Positions 1-13,119 of a DNA stretch of 64,000 nt are shown here, piece after piece. The notes under the pieces are model-generated. The model saw nothing but the letters and a program-made list of their open reading frames with translations, made no database searches and was not told the DNA's origin. A program made the position numbers and the translations under genes. Position 1 is the first letter of the stretch. Each line of letters begins with the position of its first letter. The DNA is taken from NCBI GenBank assembly GCA_025765595.1, contig JAIVFH010000024.1, positions 62,001 through 126,000 of the forward strand. Reading direction: 5' to 3'. Source of the DNA: Obelidium mucronatum. Lineage: Eukaryota > Chytridiomycota > Chytridiomycetes > Chytridiales > Chytriomycetaceae.

Positions 1-3000
1 AGACTTTCCCTCGTACACTTTGGACCGCGCGCGAATATCAGCATGATGATATTCTTTTCGTTTTCGGTCGACTTCTTCCAACAACATTCTGTCCATCCCG
101 GTTTTCATCACTCCAACCAAATCAATTGCGCTCTGGCAAACTTCCCATCTCTCTTCCAAGGGCATGTCCCATGTCCACAGATTGCAAGAAACGTACTCGA
201 GCGTAGATTGCAATTGTGGTGCTTCAGGTGCATCGTTGGCCTCAAACACTGCTTCAATATCCTCTTCTCCCACCGCATACGCCCCATCGTCTGCGTAGAT
301 CTCCCGCAGATGCTGAATATGATCGGCCACATCTTCAATTTCATCAGGATTGTCAGGTAAGTGATCCTCATCAAGCACTTCATACTCTTCAAACTCGAAA
401 GGTACTGCTAAAGAAGAAACTTCATCGTCTTGCTTCTCCGTTTCATCAGAAATGCTTGCTTTTTCTGCTGCCACAGCGATGGTATCCAATAACGGCTCCT
501 CAGAGTCAGTGATTACATCGTTTGGAATTGGAGCACAAACCGGTTCATAAATTGTAAACTTTTGATCTGGCAAAGACGCTTGCAATTTCGGATTCTTGAA
601 ATGATCACCGCAATATCTTGAATCAGCGCGTGCGACTCCTTTGCATGGAACTCCTTTGGACGTCAAGGAAGCGCACACGGCCTTGCCTTTCGACGTTGAA
701 TCTGCAGTAGTTTCGCTGACTTTCCGAGTATGAGAGCGCGGTAAATGGGCATCGCAAAATGGAACTTTGCGGGAAAGTGCACTTTGTCGACAAGGCTTCC
801 CTTTGCTGGTTTTTCCTGTGCAAACCGTCAAGGCGTGCTCGGAACAAAAAGGGGAATCTGCATCCGCCAACGAGTTGCACACTTCTCCAGATGCCACTGA
901 AATGGAAGCGCATAGCGGGTGTTTATCGCAAGTGTTTCGGGGAGGTGCATCGTTTGAAAGCTAAAAGCAGGGTAAAATGTCAATCCATCGATACAAGCAC
1001 AGTTAATACACTCACATCTCCGACAAAGCCCATGGACACGCAAACACGACATGCATGTACCTCGCAGTATTTTTGATTGGGTCCAGATGACTGCACAATT
1101 TTGTCAAACTGGCAATCCAATTCATGACATGCATGAAGTTTACAGAATTCTTTGTTTGGCAAAACAGGATGGTGGCACCGCACAGTATCATCGAAAGAGG
1201 ATATACATTGATGGTCTGGACAGAATCGCGATCCTGGCTCAGAAATTTCCCCACATATTGAAGGATGAGTACACTTTGGACGCGGACGAAATCCACATAT
1301 AAAATTCCACAGAACTTCTGACGATTCCATATTGGGATTGTAGTGCTTGATTCCATCAAAGAGATTCTGAATCATGGAAAGTGGCAAATTCTTCTTGTTT
1401 GCGGCATTTTGAAGAATTGGTTGAAGAGAAATGTAATCAAATTTCCATTCACTACCCAATGCTTCATTTGGGTTCAGCAATAATGGTTTTGATGCCACGG
1501 TTGGTAGTGCCGTAGAAAAGTGTGCCAACCACGCAAGGACTTCCACAATCTTTGTTGCTGCATCATACGAAGCAACTCGGCGAGTTTTTTCTGCTTCAGG
1601 ATCGTCAGTGGGGGGCGCAAAGATGACAACCTTTGTGCACCCAAAACCCACTTTTGCCTCGTAGAATTGGTCCAACTGCAGCTTCAAGTCATGCAGTCTT
1701 TCCAAAGCCTGCTTTGCATTTTTGACCTCCGAATTCGATTGGGCAAAAGAGTTTTCCGAATAGTGCCTCAATCGTTCATCTTTGACTGAACCAATACGGA
1801 TGAGAGAGACATTGGGTTCTGCAGCAACAAGATCACAGAGGAATTCGTCAATAGCGTGATTCTTGTATGAGAGAACAAGGAGAGGTGGTGCCGAAACTGA
1901 TGGACTGGTTTTGATCCACAGCTCTCGGACGATCAAAAGGGCCCGGGCGATTACAACACCCAGATAACTCTTTCCTGTTCCCGGAGGTCCTAAATAATAA
2001 AGGGGTGGGGTAAATAAATACAAAAACGAAAAGGTGAATGCTGTTTAACAATACCTTGAGTACAGTGCACGGGATGTTTTAAAGCGCCAAGAAAGCTCTC
2101 AAATTGGCCCTCATCCAAAGTTGCAGCTTCAACAAGCTGCATCAACTTTTTTTCCAATTGCTTCTTGTTACTAGGGTGTCGCCGAATTTGAATAATAGGA
2201 TCCAACGAACTCTCCGCCACTAAATCCGTAACAGCTCGTCTGGTTTCTTCACTGACAACAATGTCTTGTCCAAACACAATAGTATCGTTGTCGTCTGGCT
2301 CTTCATCAGAGTCCAAGTCAAGTTCATCAGTGCCAAAGTCAGGCGGTGGCACAACGGTCTTTTCTGAAACAGAGCGATTGAAAGAAATGTTAAGAAGAGA
2401 GCCGTTATTGAATGGCAACGGAGATGTTTCACGCTGAACTTCAAGAGCCTTGAGAACGGGAATATATTCTGGCACAAACGTCTGACAGTCGATTACAGCA
2501 ATGTATTCTCCAGCATTGAAGTTTGGAGTGTCCGATGAAACTTGCGCAAATACGTCCCCCAGCTGCAGAATTGACACAGCAAGTAGTCCTTTTTTGCGGA
2601 ACTCATCTTCTCTTCTGTCGCGATGGTGATCCACGATTTCCGCCCAGATAATGGGCTGCTCACTAAAGAGCTTAGCTCCTTTAGCTGCAATCTTCACAAG
2701 ACCAACTAGATTTGGAGATTGGAGCCGCTTGGAACTTCTCCAATGGATTTCTCTTTGAGGAGGACGGCGGGATTGAACGTCGTTGATGTACATCCTGCCA
2801 TCAAACGTCACTTTTGTCACAAAACCATCGTATATGTGAGTGGAAGCAGTGTTACTGGGGCCAGACAGGAGCAGCCCTTTGGCTTGGTCGGCGTGAGTTG
2901 AGCATAGTCCACGAGTGTGGCGAGAGTCACTGCAAGAGAGAATCACACGGAAAGTACACCCTTGGATCATGCACTGTATTCCGGGAGATGTTTGAAATGA

Positions 3001-4433
3001 TTCAACAGGACGGAGGACTTTGCCACATGCTTTTCCAAACGTCATTGTATGGCATATTGGGGTGAGGGACGAGTTTCCTTCTTCAAACGTGATGGCAACC
3101 ATCAGTTTAAAAACAACATCGAAATATTCCTGGGGGTTTTGATACACTCCTGTTTTATACAAAAGTTCGACGGTATTTTAGAAAATGTATCAAAAGAAAG
3201 AAAGATTTGTTGGTGTGAGAAAGGAAAGATTAAGGAAGACGCTTGTTTGAGACGGGAGACGGAGGGTTCACCGCTTTCGACGTAAGGATTCATCGCCTTC
3301 GGCGATACTTCATGGTATTCTCAGAGTACCAACCTTTCCCATGACCATTTGGTGTATGCATTTTTGGCAAACAATACGGATTAAACAAGGAAGCATTCCC
3401 CAACCAACCGACGGTGGCATTTCTCCAAGCAAAATGGGACTCCAAAGCAAGATTTTCAGGAGGACTAGAACCAGTACTAGTGGAGGAATCAGTCAATCGA
3501 ATAACGTCAGCCACTTTGATACACCAAGGTTTTTCCAAATGTTCAAGGAGTTCATTGATTTTTGCGCTTGCTTTTCGATGTTCAGGGATGCGGACAATCA
3601 GATAAGAGTTTGCAGTACTCAATAGGGTTTGTAGTCCCTCGAGGACTTCCGTGCGATCTGCATGCCACAAAAACTTTGTGAGGCGCTATAATAATATGAA
3701 AAAATTTTAATGAGGGTTTGCATGGAAGAGAAAATTTTCAAAGTTTGCACACGCTTATGCAAGGAAACACTTACGTTGACGACGTCGATTGCTAGATCGA
3801 CATCCTTTGCAATGTCGTCTGGGTTTTTCGAACGATTCTGTGGGTCAAAGAAGACATCGAATGCGGCACTGATCGCAGAGACGGGTGGCGGCTGGATGCT
3901 TGCCGAAGCGGGAAGCCGCGCGAGCGCTGTCAGGAGGGTCTTGAGGGTGTCCCAGGCGAGTCTCTTTGGATGGCGCCAGACGTCATTCCAGAGCGTGCCA
4001 GCGCGAGTGATTGCCTGCGGCAAAGCGGGGGTTTCTGCGCGTCCCAGGGTGAGCACGAAGCGGCGCAGATCGGCGTCGGCGTGGCCGTGGCCAGCGGCGG
4101 CGGGCGCCGGCGCGTGCGGCGTGTGGCTTGGGCGTGGGCTTGGCTCCGCCCCACACCGGAAGCACGCGGCGCGCCGTGCGTAGTTCGACGCGCCGCAGTC
4201 GCCGCAGCTCCAGTCGCCGGCCGATGCCGGCGCCGGGCGCGTGCTGTTCGCGCCTCCACCACCGCGCCCTCCACCGCGCCCTCCACCGCGCCATCCGCCG
4301 CGTCCGCCGCCGCCTCGGCCGCCGCCGCCGCGTGCGACGTTCGATCGCCAGTCTGGAGATGGACGCGGTCCGCGTTAGATCGATCAATTCAATCTCGAAA
4401 CTCATCAACTCAACTGTTTGAATTGGCCTCCAT
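1..4433 (-). CDS. ZNFX1-like SF1 RNA helicase with RGG/RanBP2 N-terminus and a CCCH-type finger array (3' end off window)
   Basis: Six exons: 4433-4415 (or a start at 4405), 4352-3775, 3685-3334, 3149-2055, 1989-1016, 960 to the edge. They join in one frame of about 1,326 codons. Order seen: an RGG/Gly-Arg tract; a RanBP2-type zinc finger (WSCGDCGASNYARRAACFRC); a ZNFX1-like N-terminal region; a Cys/His finger near 3030-2880; a segment ending in a form of the family's ES-AYFEAY-VL-LQ motif (residues FVPEYIPVLKALE); then Walker A GPPGTGKSYLG across the 2054-1990 intron and the motif Ia-like LLVLSYKNHAIDEF. After this comes an insertion holding about six C-x(n)-C-x(n)-[FY]C-x2-H modules (about 1300-620) and an acidic stretch. 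Walker B and the later helicase motifs must lie beyond base 1. Family members (ZNFX1, S. pombe Hrr1) act in small-RNA and heterochromatin pathways or RNA defence; a similar role here is inference. Exon 1 is the least certain part. Confidence 0.82.
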
Positions 4434-4534
4434 TTATTTTTTTTGTTTTTTTAAAATTGTTTTTCCTCGTTTCCTTCTTTAAAATTCTCAAGAAGCTGGT
4501 CTTTACTTTTGCCCTTTTTATTGGCTCATGCAAC

Positions 4535-7500
4535 TTATAAAATACGCGTCTTCTTTGCTCGATTGCCGTCTGTTGCCTTCAACTCTTTGGCCAGCTCCAA
4601 GAACCACCGCCGCCATCCATCAACAACACCGACTTCTTGGCACACTGTCTCCAGTCTCAGCACCCATCCACCCCGCATTTCCTCAGAATCAACAACCGCA
4701 CAATTTCCCCACACTCCTTGAATTAAAAATACAACAGTGCTTGCAACAAGAGCGGGCATGTTTGCAAAGTCAGATGCAGGTGCGTCCACCAAAGAAGAAG
4801 CCAAGTTCAACAAGCCTTGTCCAACAACTTCTTTAAAGGCCGTAGCTTGTTCCATATTCTTCCTCCTCCTGTCGTGGGAGACATGCTGAAATTGGGATGT
4901 CATGAGCAGCAACACTGTTACCGCTTGTTTCCTCATTGTTGAATCAGCAGTACCATTGTCGGCTTTTGCAACTATAAACAATGCATCCACCACTGATCTG
5001 AAAACCCCATTGACTACATCATCGCCTGCTGATGCACGCTGCTGCTGTTGCACACCTTTTGTAAAAACCCTATTTTGAATCAACCGAGAAAGCCAAGTCA
5101 ATGCATTGCCGAATTCGCCATCACCACCAACAAAAGACCGTCCACGACCATTGCCATCTCCTTCACAATACCGCCTCATCATATACCCACACACCCATTC
5201 AATAACATTTGCAGACTTTTCAGTAAACTGCCTCCACCTCTCCCCCATATCCACTCTATTTGGACATGAAATGGGTGTCTTCGTGACAACAGAGAACAAA
5301 TCCCGGTGAATGCGTTGGAAAACCTCCTTCATACTCTTTGAAGCAGGAAGCGCAAACAATTCTTCAACCTTCAACCGTCGTCCACTCCTTCCCGCCGCCA
5401 GTGCAGCCACATCAATATCCACCGCTACATCATTCTTGATATACACTTCACACTGCTTTTCAACTTGTTCAATCGAACGAATCAAACAATCAAGCTCCCA
5501 AACTCCAAAGACAGGACCAGAAGCAGCAGCAGCCAGTGCTCCCCCAGTTTCTTGACATCCCTGCAAGACAACCGCAACCAAATGCAATGCATCGTGCAGA
5601 ACCGTCACCCACCAAAAGTACATTGAAAAGGCCGCGTCCGGCGTCATCTCACGCAGCTTTGCGGACGCTGAAAACGCAGTGAATTCTTGCAAAATCGCCT
5701 TGAGGTGTGTTGACGCACAGGTATATAATGAACTGGACCATGCATTGTTTTTTCGGTGAGGTGGTGGTATCGTTCCCGAGGCGGTGATGGCATCCGTTGT
5801 CGTTGTTGTATTGCTGGTTGTTATCGATTCAAACCATGATGTCGCTACTTGCGTCAATAATCGGGATAGACCCAATACAGTTTCGTTTTGAGGGTTCACG
5901 TTTAGGTTCGAGACGACTGTGGTTAAAAACACAAGTAGTCCTCGTTCTGTCACTAAATCATACAATACTGATGGAATACAGGAAGCATTAAATAGAAACT
6001 GTTATATCAAAGAAAACAAAAAATGGTCAGAATTAGGTTAAAAAAAAAAAACAAGAGCAAAAATTCTGACCTCAAATGTGAGCTTGCGAATGTTGGAATC
6101 AGCAAGAGGGAAGTGGAAAAAAGACATGACAAGGTCAAAGACATGTCTGCGCTTATACACTCGATAATCCTATTCGTACAAGACGCAGTCAGTATGTACT
6201 TGTCATCAATCAAAACGATCTTACCTCGGCGCACTTGATTCCTCCACACAAAAGACGATATAGCCATACTCTTTCACGCCGGCAATTGTCTGTTTGTGAG
6301 TTGAACAGTATATAGAACATGGGAACATCCTTTTTTTGTAAAACAAAAGCGTCATTGAAAAAAAAAAAACTCTGAACAAAAACAAATTAACGAACCTCAA
6401 AATCAACCAATGGTCTGGACAATAAAAATGAGTTCACAAGAGGATACATGTAATGCTCTGGCTTTGAAATAATCGACATTGCGTGACTAAAGAATAATGT
6501 AATGATGGCAGGAATCTGAGGGAAAACAGTTTCTGTCCGTTCCGTGATTCCATTCTTTAGCATGGTCAACAATAATGTCAATTGAAGCTTTTGCTGCAAT
6601 CTTTCCACTTTCTGTAAACAACCCAACAAAAAAACACTGTCAAAAAATCAAGAAAAAAAAAGCGAAAACCAAAACATACATAGAGATGAGTATACGCCAT
6701 ATCCAGGATAAAATACGCCGCCTTTCGAATATCCACTGATTCAGAAGACAAAGCCATAACCACAAGCCCGAGCGCGTTACTCTCAACCAAAAGCTTGGAA
6801 TCCAAACGATCGCCACCCATTTTCACAGCCGTCGCAATAAGCGGCAAGAAAAACGATGGATCGTACAAAACTTGTGACCCCGTGTTTTTGGTGCTGTTCC
6901 AAGTATCCATGCTGAAATCACTCGCCGTCGAGAACCCTTGGATCGATTGAATCATCAATAAAGGATCAATCAGGTTCAGAGCGTCAGAAGCCGCCGCAGG
7001 GGAAACTGTTCCTGTCGCTCCGCTTGAAGTTGCAACTTGTGCATCGCCGTCTTCAACTGAAAGCACCTGGCCCCAATGAACCGCGTTTGTGGCGATACTA
7101 AATCCATGTTTGGATTCATAGAAGTGCCAAAGAGACAGGATTCGTCGGTCCGATGCGTGGAGAGTGCCCATGTAGGATATCGATATCGATGGGATAATTG
7201 TGGATCGAATATCAGCTATAATTTCACTACTGGCGTGCTGAATTAAGGTCTCGATGAGATTGATGAGGACGGCTTTGCAGGGATGGAATGAGTGAAGTCT
7301 TTTCACGCCGCTTGTCGATACGCTCAAAGAGTCCGTAACAGGAATCGGTCGTAAGATAACCTTAAACAGCGAGTGTCCTCCAATCATTTTCAATAACTGC
7401 TCAAGTGGAATAGGATGGCTCGCCTTGAAAAACGTTTTTGTTTTTTAGCAAAAGAAAACTCTCCTGCAATGCCTTCTCACCCGATTCGCATACGCCACCT

Positions 7501-10500
7501 CAGACAAGTTACACAAAAACTCAAGAACTCGAGGATCATTCATTCGATACTTGAGTCCTGTTTGGAAAAACTCTTTCAAGACTCCAATTGAGTGCTCCGA
7601 AGCAAGACTTGCGACTGCCGATTCAACAACCAGCTTCTCCTTGATTTTACCCATCAAAGTCGACGCACAAGCTTCGTAACGCCACTCTTCATCGCCTGGC
7701 GAAATGGGCAATTCAACTCGCTTCCGACTGTGGTAATACAACCTAATCACTTTGATAAACCCAGCAAGCAAGTTATCCACCGTTCCACCCAACACCAAAC
7801 CGTCAAAGTACTCATTCATCCAAACCAAGCTCCCTTTCAAATCAGACAGGGTCTCCAACTCCAAAAAGTCGCTCAACAAATTCTTCAGCAAATCGCGGGC
7901 CTTTGCTCCCACCATGCTCAATCCCACAATTTTGGATAGCAGCAGTCCGTCACCATTAGATGTTTCATCGTCAATAAGAGCACCCCCTTTCAGAATCCTA
8001 TGTCTCATTCTTTCAATGAACCGATCCCCAACATTCTTCAACTTTTCCACCTGTTGCCGTTCAGCAGCGGTCGCAACATCCATCCACCGTACAACACCAC
8101 TCTGAGAAACCTCAACAAGCCCCATCAAACAACCTTCCAACAGAGCTTCTGAAACAACACCATCAAAAGCATCCAAATTCTTGTGAGACAAGACCCAATT
8201 ACGAATCATAGGGTTCGACGCAACCAAATATTTAAACGCATTCATTCGGGACGAGTTTGGCTGCTTTAAAAGCACAGACACTGTTTCAAAGTCAATCAGA
8301 AGTGGTACATGGGCAAACACACTCTGTGGTGGATGTTGCTCAGTCTCCCCAATCCCCACGCCGAGATTCACATTCACAGCAACTCGGAATGCAACAAGTC
8401 GAGTCGTTTTCAGAGCAGAAGGCGCTACAGACGCAAGGACAGCAGACTCAAAGATCTGGTCAAGTTCTTGAGAAGGACATTCTCGTAAAAGTGACAGGAG
8501 TTTTTGGAATGCTTGGGATGTGATTTGGCGATCCTGTTGTTGTTGTTGATGTTGCTGTTGTTGTTGGTGGTGGTGCTTTTTGGTGACTGTGTTGACAGTC
8601 AAGAGCGAGGAAATTAACTGGTTTTGAATTCCTGATTGAGCTCCATTTGGAATAACCAGGACGGCTTCAAGAAGTCGATTCAGATCAGATTCAACCATAA
8701 AAGACCTGACAAAGTCAAACGCGTTCACGACGGCAGGTGAAAGTGAGACGCTCGATTTCTCGGATAGTTCAGAGAGGAGACTGTCTCGAACTCGGAAAAT
8801 GTATTCGTCATACAATTCGCTAGAATTAGTGGAATAGTCGACTGGTAAAAGGTGGTGAATCCATCCCAGTGTTGCTACGAGAAACATTAGAAATCTCCAC
8901 AATGAAACGCATTGATCTAAGAAAGATAGATACCAGTGGACAACAAGTTATTGGGTTTCAAAAATGCATCCAACACAACCGGATGCCGTAGCACGAAATG
9001 TCTCAATCTCTGCCAACCATTGGCACCTTCTTCATGGCTGGCCTTGCAAGTAACCAAAACATCACCCAACACATCAAACAAATACCGAAGAACTCGTTGG
9101 GAGGAAGAAAGCGTCGCCTTTAGAATCTTGTTTGCGGCTGCAATTATGAAGTCTGCCGAGAATATATCGCGGGATTCAGAGACACCTTCTCGCTCTGATG
9201 CCGTGAGTAAATTTGGTAAGAGCGCCGTCATTGTATTGACCGGACTTCTCTCAGGCCAATCAAATGTGGATCCTCCAAAAAGAGGAATCAGTCGGACAAC
9301 AATGCTCAAAGCAGCGCTGTATAATTCATTGCGTTTAACTAGATTAATCAAACGGGATGATGTATCGATTTGACGCCTGCAATCACTTGTAAGGCAACTC
9401 AGCATAATCTGTGAATAGTCGGCTGAAAAAAAATGAAGGCGTATTAGACACTGAGAAATGAATTGCCCAATAACACTTGCATTCTTCTGTGATCTCTGGC
9501 ACGGTCCTGCTGATATCAGTTACAACAGCGTGGCCATTCAAACCAGAAAGCAACAACCCCAAATACGACAGCGGCTCATCAGCTTTGAAGAAAGTACTCT
9601 TCGAGTCTGATTCTCCACTAACTAATGTCCCATACACGTCCTTCACCAAAACCTTCATAAATTCGCCTGTTCCTTGGGTATATTCAACCACATCCAAACC
9701 AACAACACAAAAACACTGCGCAATATTTAGAATATGGCCCTTTCTTTCGGAACCACTAGCGGCAGCAGCTCCACCGTCCTTTTTTTGAAGCGACTTCAAT
9801 AACGCAGAAAGACCCTCCAAAGCACTAATCACAACGGGCGAAAATGAGAATACACTCCTAAACGCCCCGAGATTCTCCTTTCCATCATCATCACCAGCTT
9901 CATTTTCTTCTTCTGCTCCAGTAAACATCGCCAAAGATGAAGCAGTCGCGGCCAATGAACGATTCTCGTAAATATGAGAAACAATCGATCGCGTCAATGG
10001 ATCCAATGAATCTGAAACAGTTTCCAAGAGATTCGACATACGATCAATGAACTTTGACGGATTTTTGACGGCCGTACAACAAGCCGCATCGAACCAAGAT
10101 ATGACAGAAGGCCCAGATTGTCCTCCCACATTGCCGGCACTGCCGGCATTACTGACCTTGACAAACATTGCGACAGCATTTAACCAGAGCGCGATTTCAT
10201 CCAAATTATTTCTGAAAATGTAACTCGTGGCCAGGAAATGCGTCACGACTCTTCCTGCCAACAACCTCACTTTTGAATCAACCGAGAAACAGTGCAGCTT
10301 CAACAAAGTTTGCAAGTGAGAATGCTGGCAACCCGATGGATTCGTCCACCACTTGAAATTGGGAACTTCCAACAGAAATTCGAGCACTCCCATTTGGATT
10401 TCAGGTGCTGCTGTGGTAGGAAGGTCGGAAGGAACTAGCTTCCCGTAATCGAATCGAGATTCAGCCATTTGATCAGGGAAGAACTTTTGATATTCGCGAA

Positions 10501-13005
10501 CTAGATTCATGGTTGCACAGTGGAGGACAACCGGAGTTACTGTTGCGTCTTCTTCCATTTCCGCGACACCACCACCAACTGTTGGGACATTAATATCCAA
10601 TCCTTCTTCTTCTTCCTCTCCTTTCTCCTTCTTTTTCTTTTTCCCATCCTTCTGCGCGGAGGGGTTTTGAGAAGTCGTCTCTACAGTCGTCACCCCTTCA
10701 GCTGCCTTCATATGCAAACTAAGCACCGTCTGCACCTCCGGAACCCTCTTCCTTACTTCTTCCATCAAAGCCTCTTTCAAATCGCTCCATTCTTGACCTG
10801 GTGCAACTCTTTCCAACGCACCGGCCGCACTACCGGCATCACCCGCAACAGCCGAAAACGATGACAACGACAAGGTCTCAACAACATGTTTCCGTGTACT
10901 TTCCAACTCCTTCAACACCATTCCTAGTTTCTCAAGCGCCCGTCCCAAGACAAACGCAGTCACGTGTCTCACTGTTGGACTTGTGTGTTGCAATGCGCGG
11001 CCCATTGATAACCGCGTTAATGGGGACGGTAAGACGTTTTCAACCAGAGTTTGGAGAGATGGCGGTGCCAAGATTGTGGATGCATCTGTATGTGACTTTG
11101 CAGAGCCAACGAGGGATGGTATAGGGAGAGATATTATATTGACGGCGAGTGCCATGTTTGTAATCCATTTGGGTGATAGACGGCCTTCGAAGCTGAGTGA
11201 TACTTGGCTCCAGAATCTTTTGTAAAGAGAAGTGGAATAATAAAAAAACAGAGTTAAGTTGCTTAAAAAAAAGCACTAGAAGTTTCAAAAAAATTACGGT
11301 TGAACAAGCTCTGGGCAATTCTTCAATACTTGTAGCAGCATGTCCATTTCGATTGGGAATTCAGTGGGTCGCAGATATGAAATCCATTTCAAGAGATGTC
11401 CATTTCTGTGCTTTAGAGTTCGAGTAGTCATTCCAACGCCAGAGTCATCATCTCCAGTTGTTGACCCAGCAATAAGTTTTTTAACCTGCAACCAACCAGG
11501 TTCCGGATTACAGATTCCCTGTCCCGGTCGACTACACAAATGGACAAGGAACTCTTGAGCTATGTTGGCAACGGTTTTTACTGCCAATCCATCTTCAGTG
11601 TTGGGCTCTGATGCGTCGTCAGCAATGCTGGGATCGTCGCGAGCGCACAACTTCGTGATGAGTTCCAGAACGTAGTTGTTGAAGAATGCTTGTTTGACAC
11701 TTCTCGGTAAGGTAGCGTCATCAACAACCTTTTTTTTCAAAACCGAGAGCACAAATTCGATAGTCTTTAAATGCCCTGTTTTTAGTTCGACGAAATCGTA
11801 AACAAGACGATCCTTCAATTTACCAAGTAATGATCTTCAAGAGATCCCTTGAATATAGAACTGATTGTATCTTTGGTTTCGAGAATGCCCTTCTTCACAG
11901 TGGTATCCCCATACATGAGAAATCCAAGCAAGAATCGTATGTACAGGCCGCGAACATCATCCATCTTTCCTTTGTCAGATGCCTTTCTCACTTTGAATAA
12001 GAATGGAAGGGCCTTGGATTTTGTCAATTGATTTTTAAACACTGCCGAACAAGCTTTGATAATGATGGGTGGGAGGAACATTACCTTGAGAGTAAAGTTG
12101 AAACCATCATAAAGTTCTCTAGCACAACTGGAGCCCTGAACAACCATAGCAGCCAATAAACGAACCGTAACTTGCATCAGTGCATGTTTCTTTGAGGATA
12201 AATTACGATAGAGTTGCTTCATGTGGCCACGAATAATGGTTTTGGCAACACTTGTGCCAACACTTCGAGAATCCAAAAGTCGCGAACAAGTGATAATCAA
12301 CGAGAGAGTTTCCATGATTGGAATATCGAGTCTTTGAATTTCGTGCTGTGATTGGATTGGGGGAATTACAAGGTTTGGTCAGCATGGAGCCAGTGCGGCA
12401 AGTGTCCACTCGCCTTTTGCTGAAAGTACCACAGATTGAGGACTTCAACGGCCTCTGGCGACGACTTGTAGTACGCGCGCAGCAGGTCCGCCTCCTCTGA
12501 AATCTCGTGGTCGACGACGGCGCGCGCGAGCCGCTTCAGTCTGAAGTTGAAGCGCGACAGGCCTGCATCGCGACGGATCAGTCTCCAGGAACACACACGC
12601 ACGCACACACACACCTTGCGCAATGACTTCGACGTTCTCGGAGCTGAGCACCGACAGCACCTCGCTGAGCTCCATCGGCCGCTGCAGCGCCGCTGTGCGG
12701 TCAACCGTGCTTTCGCTCTCGCTGTCGTTGTCGTTGTCGCTGTCTCTGTCTCTCTTGCTGTTGCTCTTCTGCGCCGACGCCGCAAACGGATTGCGCCATT
12801 CGTCCTTGTCTTCTTCATCTTCAACTTCATCATCCTCATCATCATCATCTTCTTCTATATCTTCCAAGTCTACGTCCCCTTCTTCTCCACCATCGCTGGT
12901 CGCCATTCCATCGCCAACGTCCTCGTGCTCAACGCCTTCATCGTCGTGAAAGTCTGATACGTCCAAGTCGTCGTCGTTTCGGGCGTCGGATGACGGTGTG
13001 TCCAT
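4535..13005 (-). CDS. URB1: Nucleolar pre-ribosomal-associated protein 1 (Npa1/Urb1)
   Basis: Twelve exons: 13005-12615, 12562-12370, 12331-11824, 11764-11298, 11216-9475, 9422-8934, 8874-7481, 7423-6680, 6611-6396, 6329-6225, 6169-6071, 5998-4535. All phases agree and give about 2,603 aa, longer than the roughly 1,760 aa of the yeast protein. Family hallmarks: a long acidic N-terminus; the Npa1 core (RGLYIRFLLGFLMYGDTTVK, then LPRSVKQAFFNNYVLELI); the mid-protein LSPKWITNM; and the C-terminal block DVPMFYILFNS followed by DYRVYKRRHVFDLVMSFF, spread over the two short exons 6329-6225 and 6169-6071. Urb1 is a helical-repeat scaffold of early 60S pre-ribosomes in the nucleolus, so nucleolar action is inferred from the family. 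The stop promoter-distal to exon 2 is bypassed only by a 38-nt intron (12369-12332), the weakest join. The next gene upstream ends only 114 bp away. Confidence 0.93.
12596..12618 (+). repeat. CA/GT dinucleotide repeat at URB1 intron 1 donor
   Basis: ACACACGCACGCACACACACAC on the plus strand begins URB1 intron 1, so the donor GTGTGTGT of the minus strand is itself the start of the repeat. Confidence 0.85.
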
Positions 13006-13119
13006 TTATTGATGACTTGAATTTCAAGAAAAAAAGAAAGAAAGATACAATTATTTCTTTATCCACTAAATTCAAAAAAAAAAAACACTGGTCTTTCAAT
13101 GCGGCCTTAAACACAGAAA

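Noticed and set aside
3930..4482. Arg/Ala-rich frames on both strands
   Set aside because: They are shadows of the GC-rich RGG/RanBP2 exon; only the frame giving the WSCGDC zinc finger has domain content and splices onward in phase.
8521..8600. Clustered GTTGTT repeats that might be a CRISPR-like or regulatory array
   Set aside because: They encode a Gln/His run within URB1 exon 7 and show no spacer structure.
11815..12370. Apparent frame breaks suggesting that URB1 is a pseudogene
   Set aside because: Short GT-AG introns (12369-12332 and 11823-11765) restore the frame and the expected Npa1 motifs, and all later exons agree in phase.
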